Below are positions 1-12,366 of a stretch of 64,000 nucleotides of DNA, one piece after another. Position 1 is the first letter of the stretch. Each line of letters starts with the position of its first letter. This stretch comes from Drosophila miranda (Eukaryota > Arthropoda > Insecta > Diptera > Drosophilidae). The position numbers and the translations under genes are program-made. The notes beneath the pieces are model-generated. The model saw only the letters and a program-made list of their open reading frames with translations, made no database searches and was not told where the DNA came from. The stretch is from the NCBI RefSeq assembly GCF_003369915.1, contig NC_046677.1:26430913-26494912 (forward strand), given 5' to 3'.

Positions 1-697
1 GTAAACCGAAAAACAGCGAGAAATGAATGGGAGGAAGCCCACAAACCCAACAGAAACTTCTTCCAGGAAAAATGACAAATTTTCCAAGAAGTCACGCGCT
101 CTGCTGTGTCTCTCCCCCTCCCAATCTCTCTACTACTACTTTTTTATGAGCATGTGAAATTCCTAGTTAAATCCGACGGAAAGCGGCACTTGCTATCCAT
201 CTACCAATCCCCCCCCAAAAAAAAAAGAAGGAGAAAAAAAAACACCATCCAACGAACGATTGCTGTGTGACTGCGCTTTGTATTTGCCTTATAACAAATA
301 TGCCATAAATCAAAGAGGAACGGAACGTACCGGAGCCCTTTACCTTGCCACAGACTACAGTGCCTCCTACCTCGTACCGCCTACCGCCCCGCCATGTGGC
401 AAAGACACAAACAGTAGTTGCTTTTGAAATCGCGCCCATATCCGGCGGAGCTTCCATAATTTTTTTTGTGGTCTTTGAGGCCGGCCCCAAGAGTAGGGAG
501 ACAGAGACCCAGAGACCCTGGCCAAAACGTATCTTATCGATGCTTTGCATTTTGCATGTTGCCTCTTGTCCGAGCAACAGCAACAAGCTGGCGGAGATGG
601 GGTTGGGGCAGCACCAGAAGATGCTGCTGGGCAGCCATTGCCTTGCAGTTGGAGCCCCACTGCTGTCCGTGTGTGAGTGCGTGTCAAGTATCTGTAT

Positions 698-728
<31 letters not shown>

Positions 729-3700
729 GAACCTGGTTGATTTGACTGCAATTTTACTTGTTCTCCTCATTCCTCTCTCCCTCTCTATCTCTGTCTCTGT
801 CTCTCTCTCTCATCTTGTTCCCTCTTTTGGTCTTTGAAAGATTGCCGCCACTGATAAGGAGCCGGCACCGAGAGAGGGGTGTGGTGGGGGTTTTTGGGGT
901 TACCAACACACATGGTGGGCGTTTCCTATACGTATATTCCACGTGGCCATCCATTGATGATGTCCACCCAAAGATCATAGTTCATCGAGAGCATCATCCT
1001 CCTACGAGTATCAAATCCATCATTAACACACGAACACCCAACGAAACTCGTGTCTATTAGATAAAACTGACTTAAAGATAGTTTAATTGGTGGCGGAATA
1101 GCCAAGGCTAAAGATTAAGGAATATACTTGTACATAAAAGGCATTGGAAAGGCATACAGAAAGGTGGGGAAGCGCTCCTTCTTTTCTTCTCTCACTAAGA
1201 AGTCTTTATACAAATTATTCTCAAAGAATAAGAGTTCTAGTTGTAAATCAAACAGAAATGAGACCAAGTCCACTTCCATCTATGAGAGTCACAAAATTAC
1301 TGATTAGAAAACTTCAACTTTGGATAGCTATATCTTCAGGTTTATCCAATCTGTCGCTACGAATCAAAAATCCTATGAAAGGTTGTACAATTCTCTTTTG
1401 AATCTATTCATTTTGATGGCTATCGCCTTTTCAGATGCCGAGTAAAAAAGATAAAGGGGATTTATTGAAAAATCCAAGTATAATCCAGCCCCACAACCTG
1501 ATCTCCAAAAGTTCTAGAAATAGGTTCTTCCTAGCTTTGGTGGTTCCTGGCATGGAATATTCTTAAGGGACACACCCCTATAGGTCCTAGGGTTATCCTG
1601 TCTCTGAATGCCGCAAATGTTTAATCACTTTAAAGCCAAGAACGTGGCCAGCCCCAAAAAGCACTAGATATTTAAACGACTTTAAGTACGGGTCATATCC
1701 GCAGAACAGGGCTCGGCCACAGCTGTCTCTATTCGCACACACACACACAGAGAACTCTCTTTTAGCCATGTCCGACAAGGTTTTTGCCTGATCACAGAAA
1801 AAATTACATCATATGCGAGTACATGGCAGCAAAAAAAAAAAAAAAAAAGGTTGAGGAGGTCAAGAGCAATCGACAGACACCCCTTCGTGAGGCAGAAAAG
1901 GTGCGGCCATTAAACATTTAAACACCTTCGCCATAAAAACTTGAATTCGCTCGTTGGCCAAGATCAAGTGCCTTAGACAAGCAGCAGCCAGTTGTTTAAA
2001 TGGAAAAGATACATACATATACATATACAAATGTATCTACGAGGATGTATCCCCAAAAGAAGAGGCGAAAGACCGAGACCGAGGCAAGAGTGACAGGCAA
2101 AAATTGGAAACACGCAGCTTGTGAAGCGTTTTCCTCGTTAAAAGTGAAAAAGCCGCAGTAGCCGCATGTGCCCCACGCAGCAGCAAAACCCTCTCCCTCT
2201 CTGCCTCCTCCTCCACTCAACCGAAAGAAAAACCGCCGACACAGTCGCAAAAATTCATAGACGACAACACGAGAGACAAAATTGCATTTTGGTCCAATGT
2301 GTGCCGCATGGCAGTACAAAAACACACACACCAGATGGAACCGCGACGCGTCAACCCCCAGTCCAAAAAAAAAAAACGAGAAGGAAAGAGCGGGAGCAGG
2401 AGGAGGAGGAGGAGGATTGGCAGGCAGGCAGGGAGGTGGTGGGGGGTTTTTTTTGGGGGGGGAACCAACAAAATGGCAACATAACATGCAAAAGATACGC
2501 CACAAAAGCGGAAAAACCCCCCCCATGAAACGGAGGAAAAGATACAAACAGGCGCAGGAGTTGCGCTTAAATTCCCATTACAGCCATAATGGCTGCGGCT
2601 GTGTGTGTGTGCAGGAGAGTATCTCTGTGTGTATGCGTAAGTGTGCGTGTGGATGAGTGGGTGGCAAAAGAAAAATGAAAACGAACTGCGCAGGATCATT
2701 AAGGCAGCTCCAGCGCCAGCCCCAAACTCAACCTCAAACCCAAGGAGCAAGCAATACATAGATCCCCAAAAAATACACACAGATACACACACACATACAG
2801 GAGGCAAACAATGCGAAATGTCAGATGAAGGAACACAAAAGATACACGTACGGGAGGGCCAACTGAAATTTATACAAACAGAAACGAAACGAAACGCACA
2901 CCAGAAAAACGAATGAAACGCACAACAAAAGAAGCTGCCAAAAAAAAAAACAAAAAACACACACAGAAGAAGAAAAAAAAAATGGCTAAAATGGTGGCCC
3001 CAGCACACGCACACTTGCGGGCAAATCACACACATGTCTATATGTCTATATAGGGTAGCATTATATAGCAGGAAAGCACAACAAAAAAAAAGGCGCACAT
3101 GCCCCCAAGCCAAGGCTGACGGAGAGGGAGATTGAAGCCGAAGCAATTGGAGGCTGAACATGGAAGTAAATGCTGACTGTCTGTCCGTCCGTCCTCCAGT
3201 CTCCCCATCTGTCTGTCTGTCAGTCGGAAACTGAAACACTTGGAGCTTGAAAAGCAACAAATACCAAGTACTAATGCTTTTCCTTTTTGGCTTTGAAGCA
3301 GCTTAAAAATACCCTAAAAATTGCTAAACGAATTTATGACTAAATGTTGATAAATACATGAGAGCAGATGTGTTTCAACCACAAGTTTTGGGGATATTTA
3401 AGGTATGAATGGTACATGAAAAGTAGGTATAAAAGTAGGAAAAGGAGGTCTTTGGTTTGGGATATTGATTGCTGATTTTCATGATGTATCTTAAAGTTTA
3501 ACGAGCAATAAATAATTAAACTTAGATTAATAAATAATTAGTTCATGGGGGAAAAGGCTAGCAGTTTTTTGAATTCCCAAAAATCATAGAATTTATTCAT
3601 TAAATCAATATTTCTTCAGAATAATCCCAAGGTTTTAATATATGATAAATCCATTAAATGAATTCTTCTTTTTATGCAGTGATTCCAAAGAAAATATACG

Positions 3701-5258
3701 TTTTTTTAAACCAATTACAACTTCTAAAGATTAAACAGTATTTTGATAGTATGCCAATAGCTTTCCAATCCCTAAGCACCCTACCAAAATGGCCATACCC
3801 CACTAGTAGGGTATTTACAAAAAAATCGGCGAAAAAATAAGGAAAAGAATATACAGAGAGAGAATGAACAACAACAACGATATCGGACAACGGCAGCCAG
3901 CAACTTGTCTGCTCCGCCTTTATAAATAATTCATGTGTAGCTACAGCGAGTGCGAAAGATACGCAAGATACTACCCGTGCATGTAGACACCACACCACAC
4001 CACACCACACCCCACCCTGTACTCCTCCACCTCCTTCCGGCCCCATGCGCCCCTAACCACTCCCCACAAACACAAACACACACACACACACACACAGATA
4101 CACGCAGCCACGTTTAAAGATACTTTCGTACAGCAGCAGAGGCAACAGATACAGATTTTATGCTGGTGTGTGTGTGTGGCGATGGTGGGGCAACGAAACA
4201 TTTAAAACGTGCTAAACGCGCGTCAAAGTTTTTCTTAATTTTTCAACAGCAGGAAAAAGTTTCTTTTTTTTCCTCCGCCAAGGATTACAGCCAGCAGCAC
4301 ATATTTACTGGGAAGGGGAGGCGACAATGGGAGGGAAAAAAAAAATATATGGTACGAGTGCGAGTACGAGTATCTTATAGAGTGGCATGCTGTGTGCTCT
4401 GCTGTGCTCTGCCGCCTTGTACATAATGTGGCAATGATTGCATTGATTTTTTTTTTATTTCTTTTTTTTGCGCCAGCAAAAGTTTTGGGGTCAAAAAAAA
4501 AAGTACGAAGATGAAGTAGCTGTAAAAATACACTCGAGAAAAATATGGGGTATATTTCCAGAACTATAGGGACTCGAAATAGAGAAGAGAAATGTATTAA
4601 AAGTGGATATTTCCATAATTTAATGTATATCATAAAATGTATCTCTTTCTACAATAGATAACGTATCTGGGCCTCAACAGAGAGGGAAAACTGTTCAACT
4701 TAAATACTGGAAAATGGCTGCCTGGCTTGTCCGGGATTTATGAATTTTTCAAATGTTTTCTCTTCCAAAAAAGAAAGCAGGGAGGAAAAAGTTTTTTGGC
4801 AGCAAAAGTTTTTCGGTTTTCGGTAGGTCTCAGGCACCCCAGCACTTGGGTAAACAGGGAAAACTCAGATTATTTGATAACAGTTTGTTAATTAGCGCTG
4901 TCTTTGGCTCTCTGTCTCTCAGTCGCTGTCTCCCTGGCTATTTGTTTGCGTTTCCGAGGCATAATTGGCAAAATGAATTTAAGTTTTGGCCCAACAAAAA
5001 ACTGCAGAGCCAGGAAAAATTGCAAATTGAACAGGGGACGGTGGGGACGGGGGGGGCCGGGGGGGGAGGGACTTACTGGGAACTACTTTTACCGCCGGCA
5101 AATGGGAAACTTCTATTTTTAGCTTGTTTTTGATTAGGTATTCTTTCTCAAATTGATTTCTATTGAATAATAGATGCAAGGAGAAGCCTGCGGTGCGCCC
5201 CCCAAGCCCCCCTTCAAATATAGATATGATATTAAATTGTATTCTCTCTTTTTTGCAG
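1..5258. other. Region upstream of the first visible tup coding exon (5' flank or intron 1)
   Basis: No open reading frame here shows a recognisable protein. The stretch is rich in low-complexity DNA: a TG run at about 702-728, CT-rich tracts near 775-815, an A-run near 1830, GT/CA tracts near 2600-2660 and a CA run near 4076-4096. The first visible tup exon starts in codon phase 1, so an upstream coding exon must exist, but I could not pick it out. This is either tup intron 1 with its regulatory DNA or 5' flank. Long ORFs on both strands in 2.0-3.3 kb consist of simple-sequence translation and are not supported as genes. Confidence 0.5.
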
Positions 5259-8200
5259 AAAAACAACGTTTATCGCATTGCGTTGGCTGTGGCGGCCAGA
5301 TCCACGATCAGTATATATTGCGCGTGGCACCCGATCTGGAGTGGCATGCGGCGTGCTTGAAGTGCCAGGAATGCAGGCAGTTTCTGGACGAAAGCTGTAC
5401 GTGCTTTGTGCGTGACGGCAAAACCTATTGCAAGCGTGATTATGTTAGGTATGTAAAGGACGCCCAATCCCATGACTCCTCTTCCCCAAGAGCCCCATTC
5501 AGCCCCCACACACCCCCCCCGCACACGCTTCTTGTCATGCGCTGGGCCTTTTCGTTTCCAATTGTAGCATCAGTCCGGCCACCGTTTGTCCGCTTTTTTG
5601 TTAGCCAGCCTTGTTAGCCCAGGCAATTAGAGTGATGATGCCAACACACCGAGGCAGCCACATTTCTGTTCTAATCAACAGATGGTGGTCCAGTAGCATC
5701 GGCAGCAGGCACTTGGCGGGGGTTTCATCATCGCTAAATGTATGACGTGCAATAAAAAGTTGTTTGCGGCGGTGTTTTTTTTTCCCCCCCAATAAAGCGG
5801 CGGTGGAGGACCGACCGACCGGCAACGTCGCAACTATTTGCCATGCAAATCTTTGAATAATTGATTAACACGTGCAAAGCTATAAATTAACACTTTTCCA
5901 CACACATATATCTATCGTATCGTATACGTATAACCGAATTGAATACGAACAAATGATTGATGAACACAGGGCACACAGCACACAGTCATCGTGGCTGTTG
6001 TCGGGGCGGCGGCGGCTGTGGCGGTCACAAAAGAATTTCATTTTATAGCCATAAACAAGGTAGAGCTATACCCATCTCCTACCCATCTCTCCCGATACCG
6101 ACTTTGACCACATTCAAGGCTGTTTACAATCATCGGCTAATCATGGGATCTTCTCTTCTCATTTTTTGTCGTTTCAGGTTATTTGGTACAAAATGTGATA
6201 AATGCGGTAACTCCTTCAGCAAAAATGATTTTGTGATGCGGGCCAAAACGAAAATCTTTCACATTGAGTGTTTTCGCTGTTCGGCGTGTGCGCGACAATT
6301 ACTGCCAGGTAGGAATCGAGAACCTACTCCTCAAATATGTACCTTACTCATTGTTTATTTGAAAACCGAATTTTCAGGCGATGAATTTGCGTTACGTGAT
6401 GCTGGGGCACTGTATTGCAAGGAGGATCACGACGTGCTGGAGAAATCATCGCAGAGCAGTCTCACCTCCTCCTCGGTGGAGAGCAACAACAATATTAGCA
6501 GTAGTAACAATAACAACACCAACCTTAGCAATAACAACCATTCCAGCGAATTGGGTTCAATGTCAGGTGAGTGCCAGTTTCGGTTTCGAACTTGATTTTG
6601 TTCTTGAAGAGGTGTGCTCTTAATGAAGCAAGAGATTTCCAAATACTCGACTCGAGTGGGTTTAAGACTCAGTAATAGTTATAGAAGAAGTACTGTCTTA
6701 GTTCGGGTTGATTTGGGTTCTTGAAGAATGAAGAGTTTACTCAAAGGGTTGGGCACTGATTCAAGGAATACTCTTAGACCAGGGAAAGATTCAGAAATAC
6801 TTTAAGAAGGGTGGGATTGCTGTAGTTCCTTCATCCCTTCTTATCGGCCATGGGGGATGCTTCAATTGTGTGAAAGTCTCTCCCTCTCTCTTTGTTTTGG
6901 CTTTCAGTAACTAGATATTCGTTCGTTAGCTTCTCAAATATTATGATACAACTATTATTGTTTTTGGAGCCCATATTTAGAGTCATTCATCAGGTTAATT
7001 GGTCTCGAAGTTATAAGTTTTTGTGATAGAGATCCCATAAATCTTCGAGTTTCCATTACCCCTAATTATTGTAAGGAAGAATCACACAGTACCTTGCAGA
7101 AAACGAAAGACTTATCTTATTACTTCTTTAGTTCTCAGAACACAGCCCAAGTGCCTCTACTTAACCTATATTTTATGGGTCTTAGATAGTCGACTCCTAC
7201 AACTCCTACTGCAACTTCCACTCTCTAATTGCAATGGCAAAGAGCACTCCCATCTAAGTAGCTCCGACTCCGAGTCCCCCGAAAAGATTGCCAATCCTAA
7301 TTAGCCCAAATTGGTCGGGGGAATGGCATAGTGGCACTATGGCTGGGACTCTGTGGCTGCCACATAGTTCGGCATCACACAAAAGCGTTGCCGTTCGTGT
7401 TTTATTCTTAGAAAAACAGCGTTACATCCTTGTAAGTGATAAAGTGTCAATAGACATCGGCAAACGTCAAACAATGTACGACAATTGTCAAACCATATCG
7501 TCAACATAATCTCATTGTTTAACCTGAACGAAGGAGACAGAGACGGAGACAGAAACGGAGAGAGAGGCAGAACCTTATCAACATGGGGCGGCGTTGTCAA
7601 ACGATGCCAAAACGTGTGTGGCGTAGAGAAAGATAGATGCAGGCACCCATGCCCCCCCCAAGCCGTCCCCCAATTTGCAAAAGGTACAGGGGGATAGGGG
7701 ATGGGGGAGAGTGGTTCCAGCCAGCTGCCAGTTGGGGCAAACACAAGCCTGAGAGACTCGGAGCTGCATTGAAGCGTTCAAGCGGGCAAACATTGACAAG
7801 CAACTTCTTGGGAATTGGATTTCTGTTTGACTGACTTCGATCGTCGATCGTATGATCAATCAGCCTTCGCCTGCGGTACTCCCATACTAGGGTGCCATAC
7901 ATACACCATTCATAGTTCCACTTGTTGGTTTATTTTGTGTTTGTGTTCAACTCGAAAACGGCATGCAGTCTAGTCGAGTGTTTGCCAAACCACGACGGCC
8001 CCATCCACGGTGCGGTGACAACGCTTTGATGTCCCCGAGAGCCATGGAGGATCGCGCTTCAATTTGTATAAAAGTTTTTGCCAATTTGGCAGCCAACAGG
8101 CCACCCCACAGGCTGATAAGGAGATGGAGCAACACCGGCCCCGATAGGCATCCATCCATCGATCGATCTATTCTTCGGTTTCGGTTTCGATTTCGATTTC

Positions 8201-9491
8201 GGTTTGGTTCCGTTCCGTTGCGATCTTCATTGATCAAAATTAGATAACAACTTGTTCGGGGGTTGTGAAACACGACTTAATTATCATCCTATCGGCTGTA
8301 CGATCGGGTACAAGGCAACGCGTGTGCAGAGATAGCTCTTTGATCTCCATTCGCCACATTTGGCGATATTTTTGGGTGCAATTGGTACTCGAAAACCCAG
8401 CCACAACAATACAACCTTACAGAAAAGAAATAGAACGGAAAGAAAGAAAGATATTTTGGAGGGCAAGAGCAAGAGCAGGGCGCAACAATTTATCAAACGG
8501 CACTTCAAAGTGTTTTTTCTTTTGCCAAAAATAGCAAACAAATTGATCATATCTCTCTCTCTCTCTCGGTACAGATTCTGGCAGCGAATCGGGCTCACAT
8601 AAAAGTATTAGGGAAAAACGACCCTCGGGTCCATCGGATGGCAAGCCAACGCGAGTTCGGACCGTGCTCAATGAAAAACAGCTGCATACACTGAGGTAAG
8701 AATCTGATTAGATATTTTCTGTTTCTAAGTCATCATTCAATAACTCAATGAACTTCTGTAGAACCTGCTACAATGCTAATCCGCGACCTGATGCGCTCAT
8801 GAAGGAGCAACTGGTTGAGATGACAAGCCTCTCGCCGAGAGTCATACGGGTCTGGTTCCAGAACAAGCGCTGCAAGGACAAGAAGAAGACCATCCAAATG
8901 AAGCTGCAAATGCAACAGGAGAAGGTATGTCCACACCCAGCCGTATAGCCTAGCTCTATAAACGATCAATAAGATGGTTTATCCTTTCCAGGAGGGTCGC
9001 AAACTCGGCTACGGCGCCATGCAGGGCATCCCGATGATCGCCAGCTCGCCGGTGCGCCACGACTCGCCGCTCAATCTGCAGGGTCTGGACGTGCAGACAT
9101 ATCAACCGCCGTGGAAAGCCTTAAGCGATTTTGCCCTGCACGCCGATCTCGACAGCAATGGAGCAATCAATACGCACACACCTGCATTTCAGCAGCTGGT
9201 CAATCAGGTAAGATATCAACACCCCATAGCTATACTGATAACTAATTTAGTTACTAAATTCCACAATTATAAACTATTCTACAGATGCATGGGTACGATC
9301 TGAATGGAATGCCAGTGCTGCCGCCACATCCGCCACAGGGACCACACCCACCGCCGCCGGGCCAGCAAATGAACGGGCCGCCCGGCGGCAGCAGCATGGA
9401 CTCGGGCATCACCTCGCACCACCATCCGGATAGCACGGACTCGTATGTCACCTACCTGGAGAGCGATGACAGTATGCAAGGCAGTCCGTAG
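5259..9491 (+). CDS. tup: tailup (Islet) LIM-homeodomain transcription factor, 5' exon missing
   Basis: Islet-class LIM-homeodomain factor. In flies tup specifies motor and serotonergic neurons and acts in heart, amnioserosa and notum development. Visible exons: 5259-5448, 6178-6308, 6378-6566, 8575-8695, 8762-8924, 8992-9207 and 9285-9491; all junctions are GT..AG and in frame. LIM1 begins [19 protein letters not shown] (about 5280-5440). LIM2 ([20 protein letters not shown]) crosses the exons at 6178 and 6378. A Ser/Asn-rich linker follows, then an Islet homeodomain (about 8650-8890) with [18 protein letters not shown] and helix 3 [16 protein letters not shown]. The [18 protein letters not shown] Islet motif lies near 9100-9140, and the C-terminus is Pro/Gly/His-rich. 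About 404 residues are visible. The N-terminal exon is absent or unrecognised. The 2-kb intron 6567-8574 shows no coding signal. The reading ending at 9491 is the unspliced last-exon form; an alternative end is listed separately. Confidence 0.94.
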
Positions 9492-9537
9492 ACCAAATCG
9501 AACCGAATCTAATATCAGCTTCTTTTGTTGCTCCCAG

Positions 9538-9845
9538 AATCCAAACTGGCGCTGACACCGTCATCCTCGTCATCGGCATCGGCTGCCACATCGATCTCCT
9601 CGCCGCCATCGTCCACGTCGGCGGCCACTGGCGGCGTCGGCGTCGGCATCGGTGGCGGTGGCAGTGGAGTTGTGGGTGTTGTTGGCGTAGGAGTCGGCAT
9701 GGGCGTGGGCATGGGCATGGGCATGGGCGGGGTCGGTGTTGGTGTTGGTGGTGCCGCCAATCAGTCGGCCACCGAGCAGCTTATGCAAATGCTCCAAAAA
9801 GTGACTGGCTCCGGCGGTGCCCCGGCATCCCATGCGGTGCTTTGA
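9538..9845 (+). CDS. tup: Alternative 3'-terminal coding exon of tup (Ser- and Gly/Val-rich tail)
   Basis: Within the last tup exon a GT at 9472 and an AG at 9536-9537 bound a 66-nt interval that contains the stop codon at 9489-9491 and ends in a pyrimidine-rich acceptor (cttcttttgttgctcccag). Removing it joins 9471 to 9538 in frame and extends Tup by about 102 residues. The added tail has a Ser/Ala block, a Gly/Val/Met low-complexity block, then NQSATEQLMQMLQKVTGS and a stop at 9843-9845. The open frame after the AG and the typical fly intron size support real splicing. The resulting length (about 501 residues plus exon 1) fits the roughly 534 aa I recall for D. melanogaster Tup better than the short form. 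Which end predominates cannot be told from sequence alone. Confidence 0.6.
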
Positions 9846-11090
9846 GCTCTGGCAAGGGGCAAGGGGCGTGCCGCAGACATCCATGACGCAGGCTCCTGCT
9901 GATGCTGCTGATGCTGCTGCTGATGCAACAGAGAGAGAGAGAGAGAAAGATAGTGGAGGAAGCAGAAAAGAGCTCACGGGCTTTTTTGGGTTTTGTGCAA
10001 TTTCCGCGGCTCGATTTGGGGCTTTTCCCCCTCCTCCGTTTTCCCGTTTTCCCCTGTTCAATTTTTGTAAACTATGATTTGTATTTTGTAACTTTATTTT
10101 ATTCTGTTTGATTCGGTGCCAAAAAATAGTCTGTAGGCCGTTGGCATTTCGCTGGCTAAAGGGAGGATTATTATATCTGGTTCTGGCTTTGGCTTTGGCT
10201 TTGGCTCAGTTTTGACCCCTTTTTTTTGTTATGTAATATACAGTTTTGTTGTTGAGTTCCGTGTCAAAATTCAATTAAAACAAAAATGCTCACACACTTG
10301 AAAAGTTTTAACAATAATTTTTGCATTAACAAAACGAAAAAAAAAACTCGAAAAAACCACACACAAAAAATATTATTGATAAACGAAAAACAAGTTACTG
10401 CGCATCAAGTAGGGAATTTCATTAAACGAAACAATTTGTACATAACTTTTATAAATATATATATAAATATAAATATATTTTCATTCAAAATGCAAAACGA
10501 TTCATAGACATTCAATCAGAAAACGAAACAAAAACAAAAAACGAGGTAAAACGAGAAATTGACTATAAAAAAAAAGAAAAGGAAAAACGCTCGTGTGTAT
10601 TATAGAGGATATATAAACTGGGGATTAGAGATATAGTATAAAAACCACGCACTTGGCAAAACTGTAAATCGAATTAACAACAAAAGAGGTCTACGTTTAA
10701 GTTCGTAAATTGTATGGCAACAGAAACAACACAAAATTATTATAAATAAATGATTAAAAAACGAGAATCAATGGGGGATCCGTGAATAAGTGAGAAAGAG
10801 AAACTGTAACTAAATCTAGACTTATTTGTTAGTTTTTAAATATTTCCGAATTGCATTCGAACGAAGGAGTCACACAAAAGAAAGCAAACAAGGAGATGTC
10901 AGGAATGAGGGACAGAGGGAGAAATGTACCAAGGATGTTTATAAATTGTTTCGTAAAACAACTAATGTATTTTCAATAATATTTAACTAATATTAATAAT
11001 AAAATCAGTGCATAAGTAATTTTAGTAACTATAGAAAATGTTTAAATGAAATTACAAACGAAAATAAAACAAAAACAACAAAATAATTGA
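9846..11090 (+). other. tup 3' untranslated region
   Basis: AT-rich sequence after the tup stop with no supported ORF. Possible polyadenylation signals occur near 10744 (AATAAA), 10999 and 11063. Transcription here converges with the small minus-strand gene whose 3' end is near 11.2 kb. Confidence 0.5.
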
Positions 11091-11418
11091 CGAATTTCAA
11101 AGTGTTTTGATTTCAAATTGGCCGGTCTGTTAAGTAACGGCACTCTGAACATTGTGTGGGTACAACAGTACATTGTTTACAGCACGCACGGCAACGAAAA
11201 TCATTTATTATCTATGCCAGCTCGTATTGGGCTTTGTTACAATTATTTGTATTGTTAAGTTTTCATTTTCAGGCTTCTTGGTTACCTGTTTCCGTTCCTC
11301 TTGGGTTTCAGCCAACCGAAGAGAGGAGAACACTCATGTTCAGACTTGTTCAGACATGTTCATGCTGTCGTTCCTCCTGGTGCGGTGGTTCCAGGTGCCC
11401 AACCCAATCGGCAGAACC

Positions 11419-11607
11419 TCAGAGGGCTAGCCATTGTTTAACGAATTGCTGCACTGTAAAACCGTCACGATGGGATCCAATTCGTATTTTGGTAATTCTC
11501 AATCCCACACTTTGCCGACCGTCACGAGTTTTGTCCATCTTTTCTAAAGGAAATGTGAAAAAACATGAATGAAACAATATGGTAATTGTTAATATGCAGC
11601 ACAAACC
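11419..11607 (-). CDS. Small gene of unknown function, paralogue of the gene at 44.5 kb
   Basis: On the minus strand a 5' exon ends at 11607 (ACAAG before gtttgt). A 63-nt intron (11606-11544) follows, and exon 2 opens with an ATG at 11538 and a 39-aa ORF (start MDKTRDG; end QQFVKQWLAL) stopping at 11419. The same arrangement occurs on the plus strand at 44.44-44.97 kb: 5'UTR exon, intron at the identical place, then ATGGACAAAACTCGTGA. Promoter-side sequence is also alike (a tagttttgtgcgatag block). Relative to the other copy, this one has indels that shift the middle of the frame and an early stop, so it may be a truncated or decaying member. A minus-strand AATAAA lies near 11.2 kb. I do not recognise the family, and the protein may not be functional. 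Confidence 0.5.
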   Translation of the reverse strand, partial: GLCCILTITILFHSCFFTFPLEKMDKTRDGRQSVGLRITKIRIGSHRDGFTVQQFVKQWLAL

Positions 11608-11715
11608 TTGTGTTTCGAATAGCCATCAACAGCACGGTCTTCGCGCGAATCAAATTTTTTTGTAAACACTCGATTTTATAACATTTCCCGCGAATTTCTA
11701 TCGCACAAAACTACC

Positions 11716-12308
11716 GATCAGTGTGACCGCGGATTTATCGATACAATATACCCTCCGACCCTCAGAAATATACCGAAACATACCGCCTCATTTTCTAAAT
11801 ATACCGTATATGAAGTATCACGATACCTACCAACAGATGGCGCTGTAAAATGTAAAAACATGTCATGAATCGATGTAATTAAAAATCCCATCCCTAAATC
11901 AACTAAAATATACCCATCAGGGTGACCGTTTATGGTATTTTAAATACTTTTCGGTATTTCTTGAGGTCAAAATTGACCCGACGGCATATTTACACGATAT
12001 ACTGTATATTATGGTATATTTTGTCAATTTCATCAATCAAAATATCATTTTCGACGTTATATAGAAATCCAATAGAAGCAATTATTTAAATTAAGCCAAT
12101 CAAATAGGAAATTGATTCGTAAATCGTATAAAACTATGTGGGTAGGGCTGAGAAATATATCTAGCTAATAGTATATGACCGAATATTAAAATTGAGGAAT
12201 ATGTAAGACAGAATTTGAATTTTTCAGTATATTTACGGTATATTTTTCAAATGAGACGGTATATTTTGGTATATTTCTGACGGTCAAACTTCCGCGGTCA
12301 CACTGATC
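11716..12308. promoter_or_regulatory. Divergent promoter interval with inverted Motif 1 / Motif 6 arms
   Basis: The interval separates the minus-strand small gene (ATG 11538) from mRpL13 (ATG 12367). CAGTGTGACC at 11719-11728 is the reverse complement of GGTCACACTG at 12296-12305. Both match the Drosophila core-promoter Motif 1 (M1BP site), each pointing to its own gene. Adjacent to each lie repeated GGTATATTT-type elements (Ohler Motif 6 like), arranged as mirror images over roughly 80-100 bp per arm. A perfect DRE (TATCGATA) sits at 11736-11743. This is the signature of constitutive, TATA-less housekeeping promoters. Between the arms are further partial copies of the same motifs (about 11920-12010). 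Confidence 0.65.
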
Positions 12309-12366
12309 CCATCCAGCTAAAATTTTTATTTTGAAATTCTATTTTTTCTATTAAAATAGCTTTAAA

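Noticed and set aside
2217..3260. 347-codon minus-strand ORF (and a 183-codon neighbour at 1996-2547)
   Set aside because: The translation is antisense simple sequence (Phe-, Cys- and Pro-rich from CA/A/GGA tracts), overlaps other long frames and shows no domain.
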